From contig CAWEBQ010000003.1 of NCBI GenBank assembly GCA_963807385.1, forward strand, positions 62,001-126,000: a DNA stretch of 64,000 nucleotides, read 5' to 3'. Each line of letters begins with the position of its first letter. Within the stretch, counting starts at the first letter, position 1. This document shows, in pieces, positions 50,835 to 58,715 of this stretch. This stretch comes from JBDTSW01 sp963807385 (GTDB lineage Bacteria > Actinomycetota > Thermoleophilia > Solirubrobacterales > 70-9). The translations under genes were made by a program, and so were the position numbers. The notes below the pieces were generated by a model. The model did no database searches and was not told the DNA's origin. It saw nothing but the letters and a program-made list of their open reading frames with translations.

Positions 50835-52010
50835 ATGACCCCCCGAACCATCCTCTACACCGGCAAGGGCGGCGTGGGCAAGACGAGCGTCGCCGCGGCC
50901 ACGGCGCGCCGCTGCGCCTCAGCCGGCCTCCGCACCGTGGTGCTCTCCACCGACCCGGCACACAGCCTCGCCGACTCGCTGGAGGCCGACCTCGGCCCCG
51001 ACCCCACGCCGCTCTCCGATCATCTGTGGGGCCAGGAGGTGCAGGCCCAGCGGGAGATGGAGCGGAACTGGGGCGCCGTTCAGGGGTGGCTGGGTGAGCT
51101 GCTCTCGGATCGGGGTGTCATGGACATCGCAGCCGAGGAGCTCACCGTGCCGCCGGGCATGGATGAGCTGTTCAGCCTGCTCCAGATCAAGCGTCACCAC
51201 GCATCGGGGGAGTTCGACGTCGTGATCGTGGACTGCGCGCCCACCGGCGAGACGCTCCGCCTGCTCTCGTTCCCGGATATCGCCCGCTGGTGGCTGGACA
51301 AGGTGCTCCCCTGGGAGCGGCGGGTCGCCGCCGCGGCGCGCCCGCTCGCCCGCACCCTGCTGGACGTGAAGCTGCCCGGCGAGGACGTATTCACCGAGGT
51401 CCAGCACCTGGTCCGCAACCTGATCTCGATGAACGAGATACTCCGCGACCGCGCCCACGCTTCGATCCGACTGGTGATGAACCCGGACCGTATGGTGATC
51501 AAGGAGGCCCAGCGCACGTTCACCTACCTGAACCTCTACGGCTATCTGACCGACGCGGTCGTGGTCAACCGAGTGTTCCCCCAGGAGTTGGCCGACGGCT
51601 ACTTCGGCGAGTGGCAGTCCGGCCAGCAGAAGCGCCTGACCGACGTACGGAACGGATTCGCGCCGGTTCCGATCGTGACCGCCCCGTACCTGCCGACCGA
51701 GGTCATCGGGCCGGCGATGCTCGACCGCCTGGGGGTTGAGCTGTTCGGTGATCACAATCCTGCCGCGGTGATGTACGAGGGCCTGGCCCGAGAGATCAGT
51801 TCCGAGAACGGGACGACGACGCTGCGGATCGCCGTACCGTTCGCCGAGCGGGACGAGGTCTCCGTGAAGAAGGTCGATCAGGAGCTTGTCGTCTCGGCCG
51901 GCCGGGAGAAGCGGACGATCATCCTCCCCCCCGCCCTGGCCCGGCGCTCGCCGGCCGGAGCCAAGCTCGAGGGCGGATCGCTCCTGGTCGCCTTCGGCGC
52001 GCGCGAATGA
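50835..52010 (+). CDS. ArsA/Get3 family ATPase with C-terminal Hsp20-like domain
   Basis: 391 residues. SIMIBI-class ATPase: P-loop TGKGGVGKTSVAAATA (~9-24), switch I LSTDPAHSLADSLE and VIVDCAPTGETLRLL; the C-terminal ~85 residues (RIAVPFAERDEVSVKKVDQE...REKRTIILPPALARRS) match the Hsp20-like domain often attached to bacterial ArsA. No arsenite-binding Cys triad is visible, so it is not a plain arsenite pump ATPase; roles in membrane-protein or cofactor handling are more likely. Overlaps the next gene (ATGA). Confidence 0.88.
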   Translation: MTPRTILYTGKGGVGKTSVAAATARRCASAGLRTVVLSTDPAHSLADSLEADLGPDPTPLSDHLWGQEVQAQREMERNWGAVQGWLGELLSDRGVMDIAAEELTVPPGMDELFSLLQIKRHHASGEFDVVIVDCAPTGETLRLLSFPDIARWWLDKVLPWERRVAAAARPLARTLLDVKLPGEDVFTEVQHLVRNLISMNEILRDRAHASIRLVMNPDRMVIKEAQRTFTYLNLYGYLTDAVVVNRVFPQELADGYFGEWQSGQQKRLTDVRNGFAPVPIVTAPYLPTEVIGPAMLDRLGVELFGDHNPAAVMYEGLAREISSENGTTTLRIAVPFAERDEVSVKKVDQELVVSAGREKRTIILPPALARRSPAGAKLEGGSLLVAFGARE

Positions 52011-52354
52011 CGGACGATCGTGCACATGCGGACCCCACGTTCCCCGGGTTCGACCGGCCACCAGGCCCGCCGGGGGACTGGACCCGTCTCGCCAGCGAGG
52101 CGCTGGGCGGGAACTTCGACGGGCTGAAGGGTCATTTGGAGGGTGACGAGGACGAGTGCGTCGGCTGGTGCCCGATCTGCCGGTTCGGCGACGTCCTCCG
52201 CGCCAACGCCACTCCGGAGATGCGCGAGCAGTGGTCCTCCGTGCAGCGCGAGCTCCTGCTGGCCGTCCGGGCGCTCGCGGACCACTACCTCACACAGGAA
52301 GAGCGCCGCGAGTCAGGCGAGGGCCCGCGGGTGGAGGACATCCCAATCGAATAG
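52007..52354 (+). CDS. small protein with a CxxC motif, partner of the ArsA-like ATPase
   Basis: 115 residues, start overlapping the ATPase stop. Pro-rich lead, then CVGWCPICRFGDVLRANATP with three Cys (C-x3-C-x2-C) and a C-terminal helical segment MREQWSSVQRELLLAVRALA. The Cys cluster suggests metal or iron-sulfur binding or redox switching. In mycobacteria the ArsA-like pair is followed by whiB4, so this may be a functional stand-in; that is inference. Confidence 0.7.
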   Translation: MTDDRAHADPTFPGFDRPPGPPGDWTRLASEALGGNFDGLKGHLEGDEDECVGWCPICRFGDVLRANATPEMREQWSSVQRELLLAVRALADHYLTQEERRESGEGPRVEDIPIE

Positions 52355-52429
52355 GCCCCTGGAGGGTGCGCTGATCCGTGGGCAACATCCGCACCGGATC
52401 CGGCGACTATGCGGCACGGCGGCTGCAGG

Positions 52430-52445
52430 TGTGACCGATCTCACA
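52430..52445 (+). promoter_or_regulatory. CRP/cAMP-receptor-type operator, TGTGA-N6-TCACA
   Basis: TGTGACCGATCTCACA is a perfect match to the CRP-family consensus arms. Its centre (52437.5) is 41.5 nt before the A of the ATG at 52479. With a leaderless start at that A this is exactly the class II activator position, overlapping the -35. Confidence 0.8.
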
Positions 52446-52465
52446 TAGGCGGGCCTCGGCCCGCG

Positions 52466-52471
52466 TATCGT
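52466..52471 (+). promoter_or_regulatory. TATCGT -10 box, leaderless start of the large cyclase gene
   Basis: TATCGT ends 7 nt before the ATG; no ribosome-binding site is present. No consensus -35, as expected for a CRP-activated promoter. Confidence 0.55.
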
Positions 52472-52478
52472 TGCGCAC

Positions 52479-55400
52479 ATGGCTGGAGAGGTCGCCTGCG
52501 CCGCGTGCGGAACCCGCAACCCGGATCGGGCTCGCTTCTGCATGTCCTGCGGGGCCGGCCTCTCGTCCTCATGTCCCAGCTGCGGAACGGACAACCCGCC
52601 GGGCGCCAAGTTCTGCATCGAGTGCGGCACCGGCCTGGGCGGCGCGGAGGCGGCCGGCGCGGCCGGCGCGGGGGCGCCGGTGACCCCGTCCAGGCCCGAC
52701 CTGGCCCCGCCGGGCGCTGCCGCCGGCCTCCCAGAGGAGCGCCGCAAGGCCACCGTGCTGTTCGCGGACCTGTCGGGGTATACGGCCGTCGCCGAGCGGA
52801 TGGATCCCGAGACCGTGAAGTCCATGGTGGACCGCGCGCTCCAGCGCCTCGGCCAGGAGGTGGACCGCTACGGAGGCCGGGTCGACAAGTTCATCGGCGA
52901 CAACGTAATGGCCGTCTTCGGCGCCCCGATCTCGCATGAGGACGATCCGGAGCGGGCGGTGCGAGCGGGGTTGGCCATGCAGCGCGCGATGGAGGAGATC
53001 AACGCCGACATCGCCGACATCGCCGACGCTTCCTTCCTGCTCAGGGTAGGCGTCAACTCGGGTGAGGTCCTCGCCGGGCAGGTCGGCCGCGACTACACGG
53101 TGATGGGGGACCCGGTCAACGTCGCCGCTCGGCTGCAGGCAGCGGCGCGCCCCGGCAGCGTCACGGTCGGCGAGATCACCCACCGGCTGACCAGCGGTGC
53201 CATCGAGTACGACGAGCTGGAGCCGCTCGAGCTCAAGGGGAAATCCGAGCCGGTCCCGGCCTGGGAGGCCGTCCGCGTGACGGTCGAGACCCCGACTCGG
53301 ATCTCCCGCGCGTCGACGCCGCTGATCGGACGTGAGGACGAGGCCGAGCGGCTCGGCGCGCTCCTGGACCAGGTCGTCAAGGACGGGCGGCCCCGTCTCG
53401 TGACCGTTATCGGCCAGGCCGGGGTCGGCAAGAGCCGGCTGCTCCGCGAGTTGGCGGCCGGCGTCGGAGCCCATGCCAGTCAACCACTGATGCGGGTCGG
53501 CCACTGCCCCGCGTACGGCACCGGCCTCGCCTACTGGGCGCTGGGCGAAGTGATCCGCGGCCAGTTCGAGATCGTCGATACGGACGATTCCGATCTGGCG
53601 TGGCGCAAGCTCAGCACTGGCTTCGAGGCGCTGGTGTCGGAGGACGTCACGGACGAGCCGCCGGAGCGGCTGGCGGCGCTCCTCGCGCGGCCGCTCGGCA
53701 TTGAGGTCCCCGGCGAGGTCGCGGCGAACGTCGCGATCGACTCCGAGGACGCGCAGGGCATGCGCGACCGCATCTTCTCCTCCGTCCGCTCGCTCGTCGA
53801 GGGGGCCTGCCTGCAGAAGCCGCTCGTGCTCGCGATCGAGGACATCCACTGGGCGGACGAGGGCATGCTGGACCTGATCGAGTACCTCGCCCGCTGGGTC
53901 CGGGGTCCGCTGCTTCTCGTCTGCCTCGCCCGCGACGAGTTGCTCGACCGCAGGCCGGGATGGGGCGGCGGCCGGCGCAATGCGACGACCATCGCGCTCG
54001 ACCCGCTCGAGCCCGAACGGGCACGCGAGCTGGTCGGCGCGCTGTTCGGGGACGGCGACGCGGCCAACGGCCACTCCGAGCTCATGCGCCAGGTGGCCGA
54101 GCGCTCCGGCGGCAACCCCCTGTTCGCGGAGGAGATGATCAACCGGATCCTGGAGGAGGGCTCGCCTGACGCCCAAACGCTCCCGGACACCGTCCACTCC
54201 GTGCTCGCCGCACGGCTCGACTCGCTGCGCCCCGAGGAGCGCTCGGTGCTCCAGCACGCGTCGGTCGTCGGCAACACCTTCTGGGAGGGTTCGCTGCTCT
54301 CGCTCGCCAGTCAGAGCAAGGAGCTGGCCGAGACCCTCGGGTCCCTCCAGGATAAGGACCTCATCGTCCCGACGGCCGGGAGCCGCCTGGCGGGCGAGCA
54401 CGAGTATGCGTTCAAGCACGTGCTGATCCGCGACGTCGCGTACTCGACGCTGCCGAAGGCGGTGCGCGCGCGACGTCACGCCGAGGTCGGGGAGTTCATC
54501 TCCGAGCGCGCCGCCGACCGCTCCGAGGGCGTAGTCGCAATGGTCGCCGACCACTACGGGCGGGCGGCCGAGCTGGGGGCCGACGCGGGGCTGGACGAGG
54601 CCGAGCTCTCGGCAATCGGCGCCAGGGCTCTCGAGGCCCTGGAGACCGCCGGGGACAACGCGGCGGCCATCTACTCGAACCTCGAGGCGCTGAACCACTA
54701 CGAGAAGGCCCTCTCCGTACGGCGTGACCTCGACCCGGACGGGCGGGCGCGGATCGCTGAGAAGCTGGGCGATGTCGCACTTCGGCTGGGCCGGGTCGAC
54801 CAGGCGACGGAGGTCTGGGAGGACTGCCTGGACCATCACCGCCGGCAGGAGGACCTGCAGCGGGTCGGCGACCTCCACCGCAAGATCGGAGCCGCGCTCT
54901 GGCACAAGGGGAGCCGCGAGGGCTCGATCGAGCACTACCAGCGCGGCATCGACCTCCTGAAGGACGGCCCCCCCTGCCTCGAGCTCGTCCGGCTCTACGA
55001 GGAGGCAGCCTCGCTCTACATGCACACCGGCGACAACATGCTCGCCATCTACGCCTCGGAAAAGGCGCTGCGCCTTGCCGAGCGACTGGGCGAGGCCGCG
55101 GCGGCCAGCCGCGCCCACGGCATCTTCGGCCGAGTTTTCGGAAGGATCGGCGACGCCGAGCGAGCTCGCGAGAACCTGGAGCGCTCGGTGGAGCTGGCGC
55201 GCGAGTCGGATCCCGCGGAGGCTGTGCGAGCCCTGCTGACGCTCGGCTATCACCTCGAGGTCTCCGAGGCCGACTACGCGGAGGCTGCCACCGCATACAA
55301 GGAGGCCCTCGGACTCGCCGAGCAGACGGGCGACCTCCCCTCCCAGGTCGAGTTGCACGCGGCGCTCGCGCAGCTCGCCGGGCACCGTGGCGACTGGGAG

Positions 55401-56093
55401 GCGGTCGAGCGGGAGACCGAGGCGTCGGCCTCGCTCGCCGAGCGCGAGGGGCTGACGGGCAAGCTGTGCTTTCCATATGTGATGCGCGGCACGCTGCGCT
55501 GGCGCGAGGGCGAGTTCGACGCCGCCGCCAAGCTCCTACGCGACGCGGCGGAGCTCGCCGAGCAGGTCGGGCGCTCCGAGGTGGCCTTCCAAGCGTTGTT
55601 CTGGCTCGCGAGCTCACTGAGGCAGAGGGGCGACTACTCCGATGCCGACACCGAGCTGTCCCGCGCCCTCGACATCTGCGAGCGCGCCGGGCTGGTCGCC
55701 CAGTCCGTGGAGGCGATCTCCGCCCGGTCGCTCAACCTCATGCTCGCCGGCCGTGGCGACGCCGCCCGAGAGGCGGCCGAGGAGGCCGAGCGGCTGGCCG
55801 AGCGGCTGCGCTACCCGGTGGGCACGGCAGCCGCCCGCGAGGCAGCCGGCGCCTCCAACCCAGACTGCCAAGCCGGTGCTGCCCAGTTGCTGGAGGCGAG
55901 AGCGGCGTGGCAGCAGCTGGAGCGCCCGCTGGACGCCGCCCGCTGTGAGTACATCCGTGGCATCGTGCTGGCTCATGGCGGCAACGTCGATGAATCGGCG
56001 GTCGCGCTCGAGCGGGCGGCCGAGGAGGCCGAGCGCCACGGCGTCGACCACCTCGCCGCGCTCGCCCGGCGTTCAATCACGCAAAAGGGCTAG
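52479..56093 (+). CDS. adenylate cyclase with double zinc ribbon, AAA-type ATPase and TPR domains
   Basis: 1204 residues. Two zinc ribbons (Cys7,10,21,24 and Cys32,35,46,49), an Ala/Pro linker, then a class III cyclase domain (~90-265): metal Asp97 (TVLFADLSGYTAV) and Asp141, base-selecting Lys137 and Asp211 (KFIGDNVMAVFG; MGDPVNVAARL), Asn214 and Arg218, the full set for ATP to cAMP. An ATPase with Walker A GQAGVGKSRLL at ~312 and LAIEDIHWADEGMLDLIEYL as Walker B follows. The last ~480 residues are helical TPR-like repeats. A CRP box in the promoter suggests cAMP feedback. Confidence 0.93.
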   Translation: MAGEVACAACGTRNPDRARFCMSCGAGLSSSCPSCGTDNPPGAKFCIECGTGLGGAEAAGAAGAGAPVTPSRPDLAPPGAAAGLPEERRKATVLFADLSGYTAVAERMDPETVKSMVDRALQRLGQEVDRYGGRVDKFIGDNVMAVFGAPISHEDDPERAVRAGLAMQRAMEEINADIADIADASFLLRVGVNSGEVLAGQVGRDYTVMGDPVNVAARLQAAARPGSVTVGEITHRLTSGAIEYDELEPLELKGKSEPVPAWEAVRVTVETPTRISRASTPLIGREDEAERLGALLDQVVKDGRPRLVTVIGQAGVGKSRLLRELAAGVGAHASQPLMRVGHCPAYGTGLAYWALGEVIRGQFEIVDTDDSDLAWRKLSTGFEALVSEDVTDEPPERLAALLARPLGIEVPGEVAANVAIDSEDAQGMRDRIFSSVRSLVEGACLQKPLVLAIEDIHWADEGMLDLIEYLARWVRGPLLLVCLARDELLDRRPGWGGGRRNATTIALDPLEPERARELVGALFGDGDAANGHSELMRQVAERSGGNPLFAEEMINRILEEGSPDAQTLPDTVHSVLAARLDSLRPEERSVLQHASVVGNTFWEGSLLSLASQSKELAETLGSLQDKDLIVPTAGSRLAGEHEYAFKHVLIRDVAYSTLPKAVRARRHAEVGEFISERAADRSEGVVAMVADHYGRAAELGADAGLDEAELSAIGARALEALETAGDNAAAIYSNLEALNHYEKALSVRRDLDPDGRARIAEKLGDVALRLGRVDQATEVWEDCLDHHRRQEDLQRVGDLHRKIGAALWHKGSREGSIEHYQRGIDLLKDGPPCLELVRLYEEAASLYMHTGDNMLAIYASEKALRLAERLGEAAAASRAHGIFGRVFGRIGDAERARENLERSVELARESDPAEAVRALLTLGYHLEVSEADYAEAATAYKEALGLAEQTGDLPSQVELHAALAQLAGHRGDWEAVERETEASASLAEREGLTGKLCFPYVMRGTLRWREGEFDAAAKLLRDAAELAEQVGRSEVAFQALFWLASSLRQRGDYSDADTELSRALDICERAGLVAQSVEAISARSLNLMLAGRGDAAREAAEEAERLAERLRYPVGTAAAREAAGASNPDCQAGAAQLLEARAAWQQLERPLDAARCEYIRGIVLAHGGNVDESAVALERAAEEAERHGVDHLAALARRSITQKG

Positions 56094-56599
56094 GCGAGGC
56101 CCTCCTTCTCGTACTCGCGTAGGAAGCCCTCGAACAACCGCTTGTGTCCCTGCTCGTCGTGAAGGATCGCGACGACCATGTCCTGGGTGACCGGATCCAC
56201 GCCATCGGTCTCCTCGACGATCCGCGAGTAGTGCTCGATGGCCCCCTGCTCGGCCTCGATCACACCGCGGATCACGTGGACGATGTCCACCTGGTCGCTG
56301 GGCGGTTGCAGGAACGACTGTTCCGGGGTGAAGTCGAGCGAGCCGGGAACCACCCCGTACAGCTCCTTGATGCGCTCGGCGAATTGCTTCGCATGGCCGA
56401 GCTCCTCCTGGATGTCGGTCTCCAGCGACTCGCGGATCTCCATCGCGCGCACGCCGTCTGGGTTGACCGAGTTGGCGATGTAGCTCATCACGGTCTCGAT
56501 CTCCATCCAATAGGCCCTGGTCAGGAGCTCGATGATCTCGCCGCGCTTGTCTGAGCTCTCGGCAGCCATGATGTCACCGGCAGTTGCGGCTTCTGGCAC
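56090..56599 (-). CDS. ferritin-like di-iron protein
   Basis: 169 residues, GTG start with AAGGAGG 7 nt before it. Four-helix bundle with di-iron ligands in order: RAYWMEIETVMSYIANS, EELGHAKQFAERIKEL, VIEAEQGAIEHYSRIVEE and VVAILHDEQGHKRLFEGFL, i.e. the E ... ExxH ... E ... ExxH pattern of ferritin/bacterioferritin-like proteins. The 12-residue lead before MAAESSDK is poorly conserved. Iron storage or oxidant removal likely. Overlaps the convergent cyclase stop by 4 nt. Confidence 0.85.
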   Translation of the reverse strand: MPEAATAGDIMAAESSDKRGEIIELLTRAYWMEIETVMSYIANSVNPDGVRAMEIRESLETDIQEELGHAKQFAERIKELYGVVPGSLDFTPEQSFLQPPSDQVDIVHVIRGVIEAEQGAIEHYSRIVEETDGVDPVTQDMVVAILHDEQGHKRLFEGFLREYEKEGLA

Positions 56600-56619
56600 G
56601 TCTGATCCTCCTTGAGTTT

Positions 56620-56632
56620 TCGACAGTGTCGA
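56620..56632. promoter_or_regulatory. TCGACAGTGTCGA palindrome between divergent ferritin-like and hydrolase genes
   Basis: A 13-bp palindrome with 6-bp arms around a central G, 20 nt before the ferritin-like GTG and next to the TTGCGG (56633-56638) -35 of the hydrolase. A shared operator candidate. Confidence 0.45.
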
Positions 56633-56657
56633 TTGCGGAATACCCGATCGGCCCCCT

Positions 56658-56663
56658 TACAAT
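56658..56663 (+). promoter_or_regulatory. TACAAT -10 box, leaderless start of the alpha/beta hydrolase
   Basis: TACAAT is followed by 6 nt and the ATG at 56670, with no ribosome-binding site. TTGCGG lies 19 nt upstream as a possible -35. Confidence 0.5.
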
Positions 56664-56669
56664 CGGCAG

Positions 56670-57476
56670 ATGCCGAAGGTGAGCGTCGGGGACGGCGTCC
56701 AAATCCATTACGAGGAGCGGGGTTCGGGCCCGCTGGTGGTCATCGGGAGCTACTGGTCCATGCATCCCTCGGCGCTCGAGCCGCTCATGGGAGAGCTCGA
56801 GCCGGACCACCGCGTCGTCCGCTACGACGACCGGGGGACGGGCCAGTCGACCCGCGCTGGCCCCTTCGACATGAGCACGTCGGCGGATGATCTGGCTGCG
56901 TTGCTCCGGGAGCTTGGCGAGCCCGCGGTCATCGTGGGCGTGGCTGACGGACCCTCACGAGCCGTCCGGGTCGCTAGCGCCGATCCAAGCCGCGTCGTCG
57001 CCATCGTCTGCGCGGGTGGGGCGCCCATCGGCCGCACAAGTTTCGAGGGCGCGGATACCCTCGCCACCTCTGACTCGGTGGTGCAGGCGCTGCTCCAGCA
57101 GGTTGAGACGGACTATCGCGGCGTCCTCCGCTCGCTCGTCGGGAGCACCAACGAGCAGATGGACGACGACGAGCTGCGCGAGCGCATCGCCGCCCAGGCC
57201 GAGCACGTCCCTGCCGAGGCGGGCGCGGCACGTCTCAGGGCGTGGGCCGAGGACGATCCGCTGGAGTACGCGCGAGCGGTTGGAGACAAGGTGTGGGTCC
57301 TGGTGACGGACGCCCTGACCGGCGGCTGGTTCCCGACCGGCGCGGAGCTGCACCGCAGGCTGAGCGAGGTGCTGCCGGAGGCCAACGTCAGCGACATCGC
57401 CGATGGCTGGGTGAGCCGCCCCGACGAGACCGCGGCGGCTGTACGACGCATCACTGCCGCGGTTCGGCTTCCTTGA
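56670..57476 (+). CDS. alpha/beta-hydrolase fold protein lacking the nucleophile serine
   Basis: 268 residues. VQIHYEERGSGPLVVIGSYW, HRVVRYDDRGTGQSTRAGPF and DDLAALLRELGEPAVIVGVA match the first half of an alpha/beta hydrolase. The nucleophile elbow G-x-S-x-G reads Gly90-Val-Ala92-Asp-Gly94: the catalytic Ser is Ala. A later Asp/His pair is also not obvious (no Gly-His near the C-terminus). Probably a binding or regulatory protein of this fold. The stop overlaps the next gene's TTG. Confidence 0.78.
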   Translation: MPKVSVGDGVQIHYEERGSGPLVVIGSYWSMHPSALEPLMGELEPDHRVVRYDDRGTGQSTRAGPFDMSTSADDLAALLRELGEPAVIVGVADGPSRAVRVASADPSRVVAIVCAGGAPIGRTSFEGADTLATSDSVVQALLQQVETDYRGVLRSLVGSTNEQMDDDELRERIAAQAEHVPAEAGAARLRAWAEDDPLEYARAVGDKVWVLVTDALTGGWFPTGAELHRRLSEVLPEANVSDIADGWVSRPDETAAAVRRITAAVRLP

Positions 57477-57907
57477 CGCTGCGCCCGGCGGAGCGGCTCG
57501 CCGCGCTCGGCGCGCTGGTCTCGGCCGGGAGCGTGCTGCTGCCCTGGTACGGCATCGAGCTCGAGCTGTTCAACGGCTTCTCCCAGACCGGGCTCGAAGC
57601 GTTCAGCCCTGCGCACGCCGCGCTGCTCGTAAGCGCCCTCGCAGCGCTGGCGCTGATCTGGCGCTGCGCCGGCGGCTACGAGGTCCCGCGCCCGCTGGGC
57701 GAGGGCGCGCTGCTCGTCGCGGCCGGGGTCTGGATCGCCGTCATCGTCGCCTACCTCGCGATCGATAGACCGGATGAGATCGCCGGTTTCGAGCGAGTGC
57801 GGCTGCGCTATGGAGCGTTCGTCGCACTGGGCGGTGCCGCGGCGCTGGTAATGGGCGGCGCGCGCCTGCGCATGATCCGCCCGTCGAGCCGGAATCTGAT
57901 GGTTTAG
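57473..57907 (+). CDS. four-helix membrane protein
   Basis: 144 residues from a TTG overlapping the hydrolase stop (TTGA). Four hydrophobic segments: LAALGALVSAGSVLLPWYGI, AALLVSALAALALIW, ALLVAAGVWIAVIVAYLAI and YGAFVALGGAAALVMGGA. Short polar loops; no known domain. Coupled translation with the degenerate hydrolase suggests a complex. Confidence 0.6.
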   Translation: MTLRPAERLAALGALVSAGSVLLPWYGIELELFNGFSQTGLEAFSPAHAALLVSALAALALIWRCAGGYEVPRPLGEGALLVAAGVWIAVIVAYLAIDRPDEIAGFERVRLRYGAFVALGGAAALVMGGARLRMIRPSSRNLMV

Positions 57908-57996
57908 ACCGTTCCCGGGCGGGAAACTGTGTGGGTGCCGTCGGTCTGCGCGTGTCGGTAACCCCCCAACGGCGCGCGCAGCTTGACGGCGGATTC

Positions 57997-58031
57997 GAGA
58001 ACGGGGCGCCTTCGGGCGCCCCGTTCTCTTT
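57997..58031 (+). terminator. 14-bp hairpin with TTCG tetraloop
   Basis: GAGAACGGGGCGCC (57997-58010), loop TTCG, exact reverse complement (58015-58028), then TTT. A strong intrinsic terminator 89 nt after the membrane-protein stop. Confidence 0.85.
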
Positions 58032-58038
58032 ACCACGT

Positions 58039-58062
58039 GGGGTCAGGCTTAAGCCTGACCCC
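58039..58062. repeat. 24-bp perfect palindrome, REP-like
   Basis: GGGGTCAGGCTT (58039-58050) is followed directly by its exact reverse complement (58051-58062). This GTCAGGCTTAAGCCTGAC-type palindrome is a familiar scattered intergenic repeat in many soil bacteria. It lies between convergent genes, next to the strong terminator. Confidence 0.75.
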
Positions 58063-58079
58063 GGTAGATGGCACAAAGA

Positions 58080-58228
58080 CGAGGCGCCTGGACGCCTCGC
58101 CTTCGCTTCTGGAGGTGCCCCGGCGGCGACCCGTAGGGCCACCACGGGGATATATGTGTTGCTTCGCGTCGATCGGGCGTTTGCGATGGCCCGATCGCAT
58201 CCGGCGGTTTTTCCCGGCGTAAGCCGGG
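58080..58228. repeat. cluster of hairpins in a non-coding stretch
   Basis: In the 398-nt gap 57908-58305 no gene is credible. Beyond the terminator and REP-like palindrome it holds CGAGGCG/CGCCTCG (58080-58099), CGATCGGGC/GCCCGATCG (58170-58197, 10-nt loop) and CCCGGC/GCCGGG (58213-58228). The short frames here are repeat-derived. Confidence 0.55.
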
Positions 58229-58305
58229 GTCCGCAGTGATGCCCGCCCCTCCATCGGCCCGCGGTGCACCAGCAGGAATGCACGCGAGGGAAATGGACGT
58301 TCGTA

Positions 58306-58710
58306 TTAGAGCCCGAGCGCGCCGACGAGGCGGCGGTCGTGCGCGTGCGTGAGCATCCTCGCCGCGTCGGCGGGTGGCGCCCAGCGAAGCTCGTCCACCT
58401 CGTCGTTTGCCTCGAACTCGCCTCCCAGCGGGCGCATCAGGAAGTAGCGGACGAGCTTTGGCCTGCCCTTCCGGTCGCGGTAGGTCACGGGCTCGAGCGG
58501 CCCCCCGAGCTCGCAGCGCAGCCCCGTCTCCTCCCGGACCTCGCGGAGCGCGGCATCCTCGAAGCTCTCACCCGGATCGAGCTTTCCCTTGGGCAGCGAC
58601 CAGTCGTCGTACTTCGGGCGATGCACCAGCGCGACCTCCGCCGAGCCGCCATCGTTCCGGACCACGAGCCCACCGGCGGCGAGCACCTCCGGTTCGGGCC
58701 CGCGCGCCAT
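58306..58710 (-). CDS. NUDIX hydrolase
   Basis: 134 residues from the ATG at 58710. The NUDIX box GKLDPGESFEDAALREVREE-TGL (Gx5Ex7REUxEExGU) is complete; preceding PKYDDWSLPKG and following VRYFLMRP-LGG are as in MutT/ADP-ribose-type enzymes. Hydrolyses a nucleoside diphosphate linked to another group; the substrate is not known. 5 nt after the AI-2E gene on the same strand. Confidence 0.9.
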   Translation of the reverse strand: MARGPEPEVLAAGGLVVRNDGGSAEVALVHRPKYDDWSLPKGKLDPGESFEDAALREVREETGLRCELGGPLEPVTYRDRKGRPKLVRYFLMRPLGGEFEANDEVDELRWAPPADAARMLTHAHDRRLVGALGL

Positions 58711-58715
58711 CACGC

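Noticed and set aside
52569..55385. 938-residue open frame antisense to the large cyclase
   Set aside because: Composition is that of a shadow frame (Arg/Val/Leu/His-rich, no domain), while the plus strand encodes clear zinc ribbon, cyclase and ATPase motifs.
58030..58269. 79-residue minus-strand frame ending in GVRLKPDPTW
   Set aside because: Such tails come from the palindromic repeat itself; the frame spans three hairpins and has no start signal.
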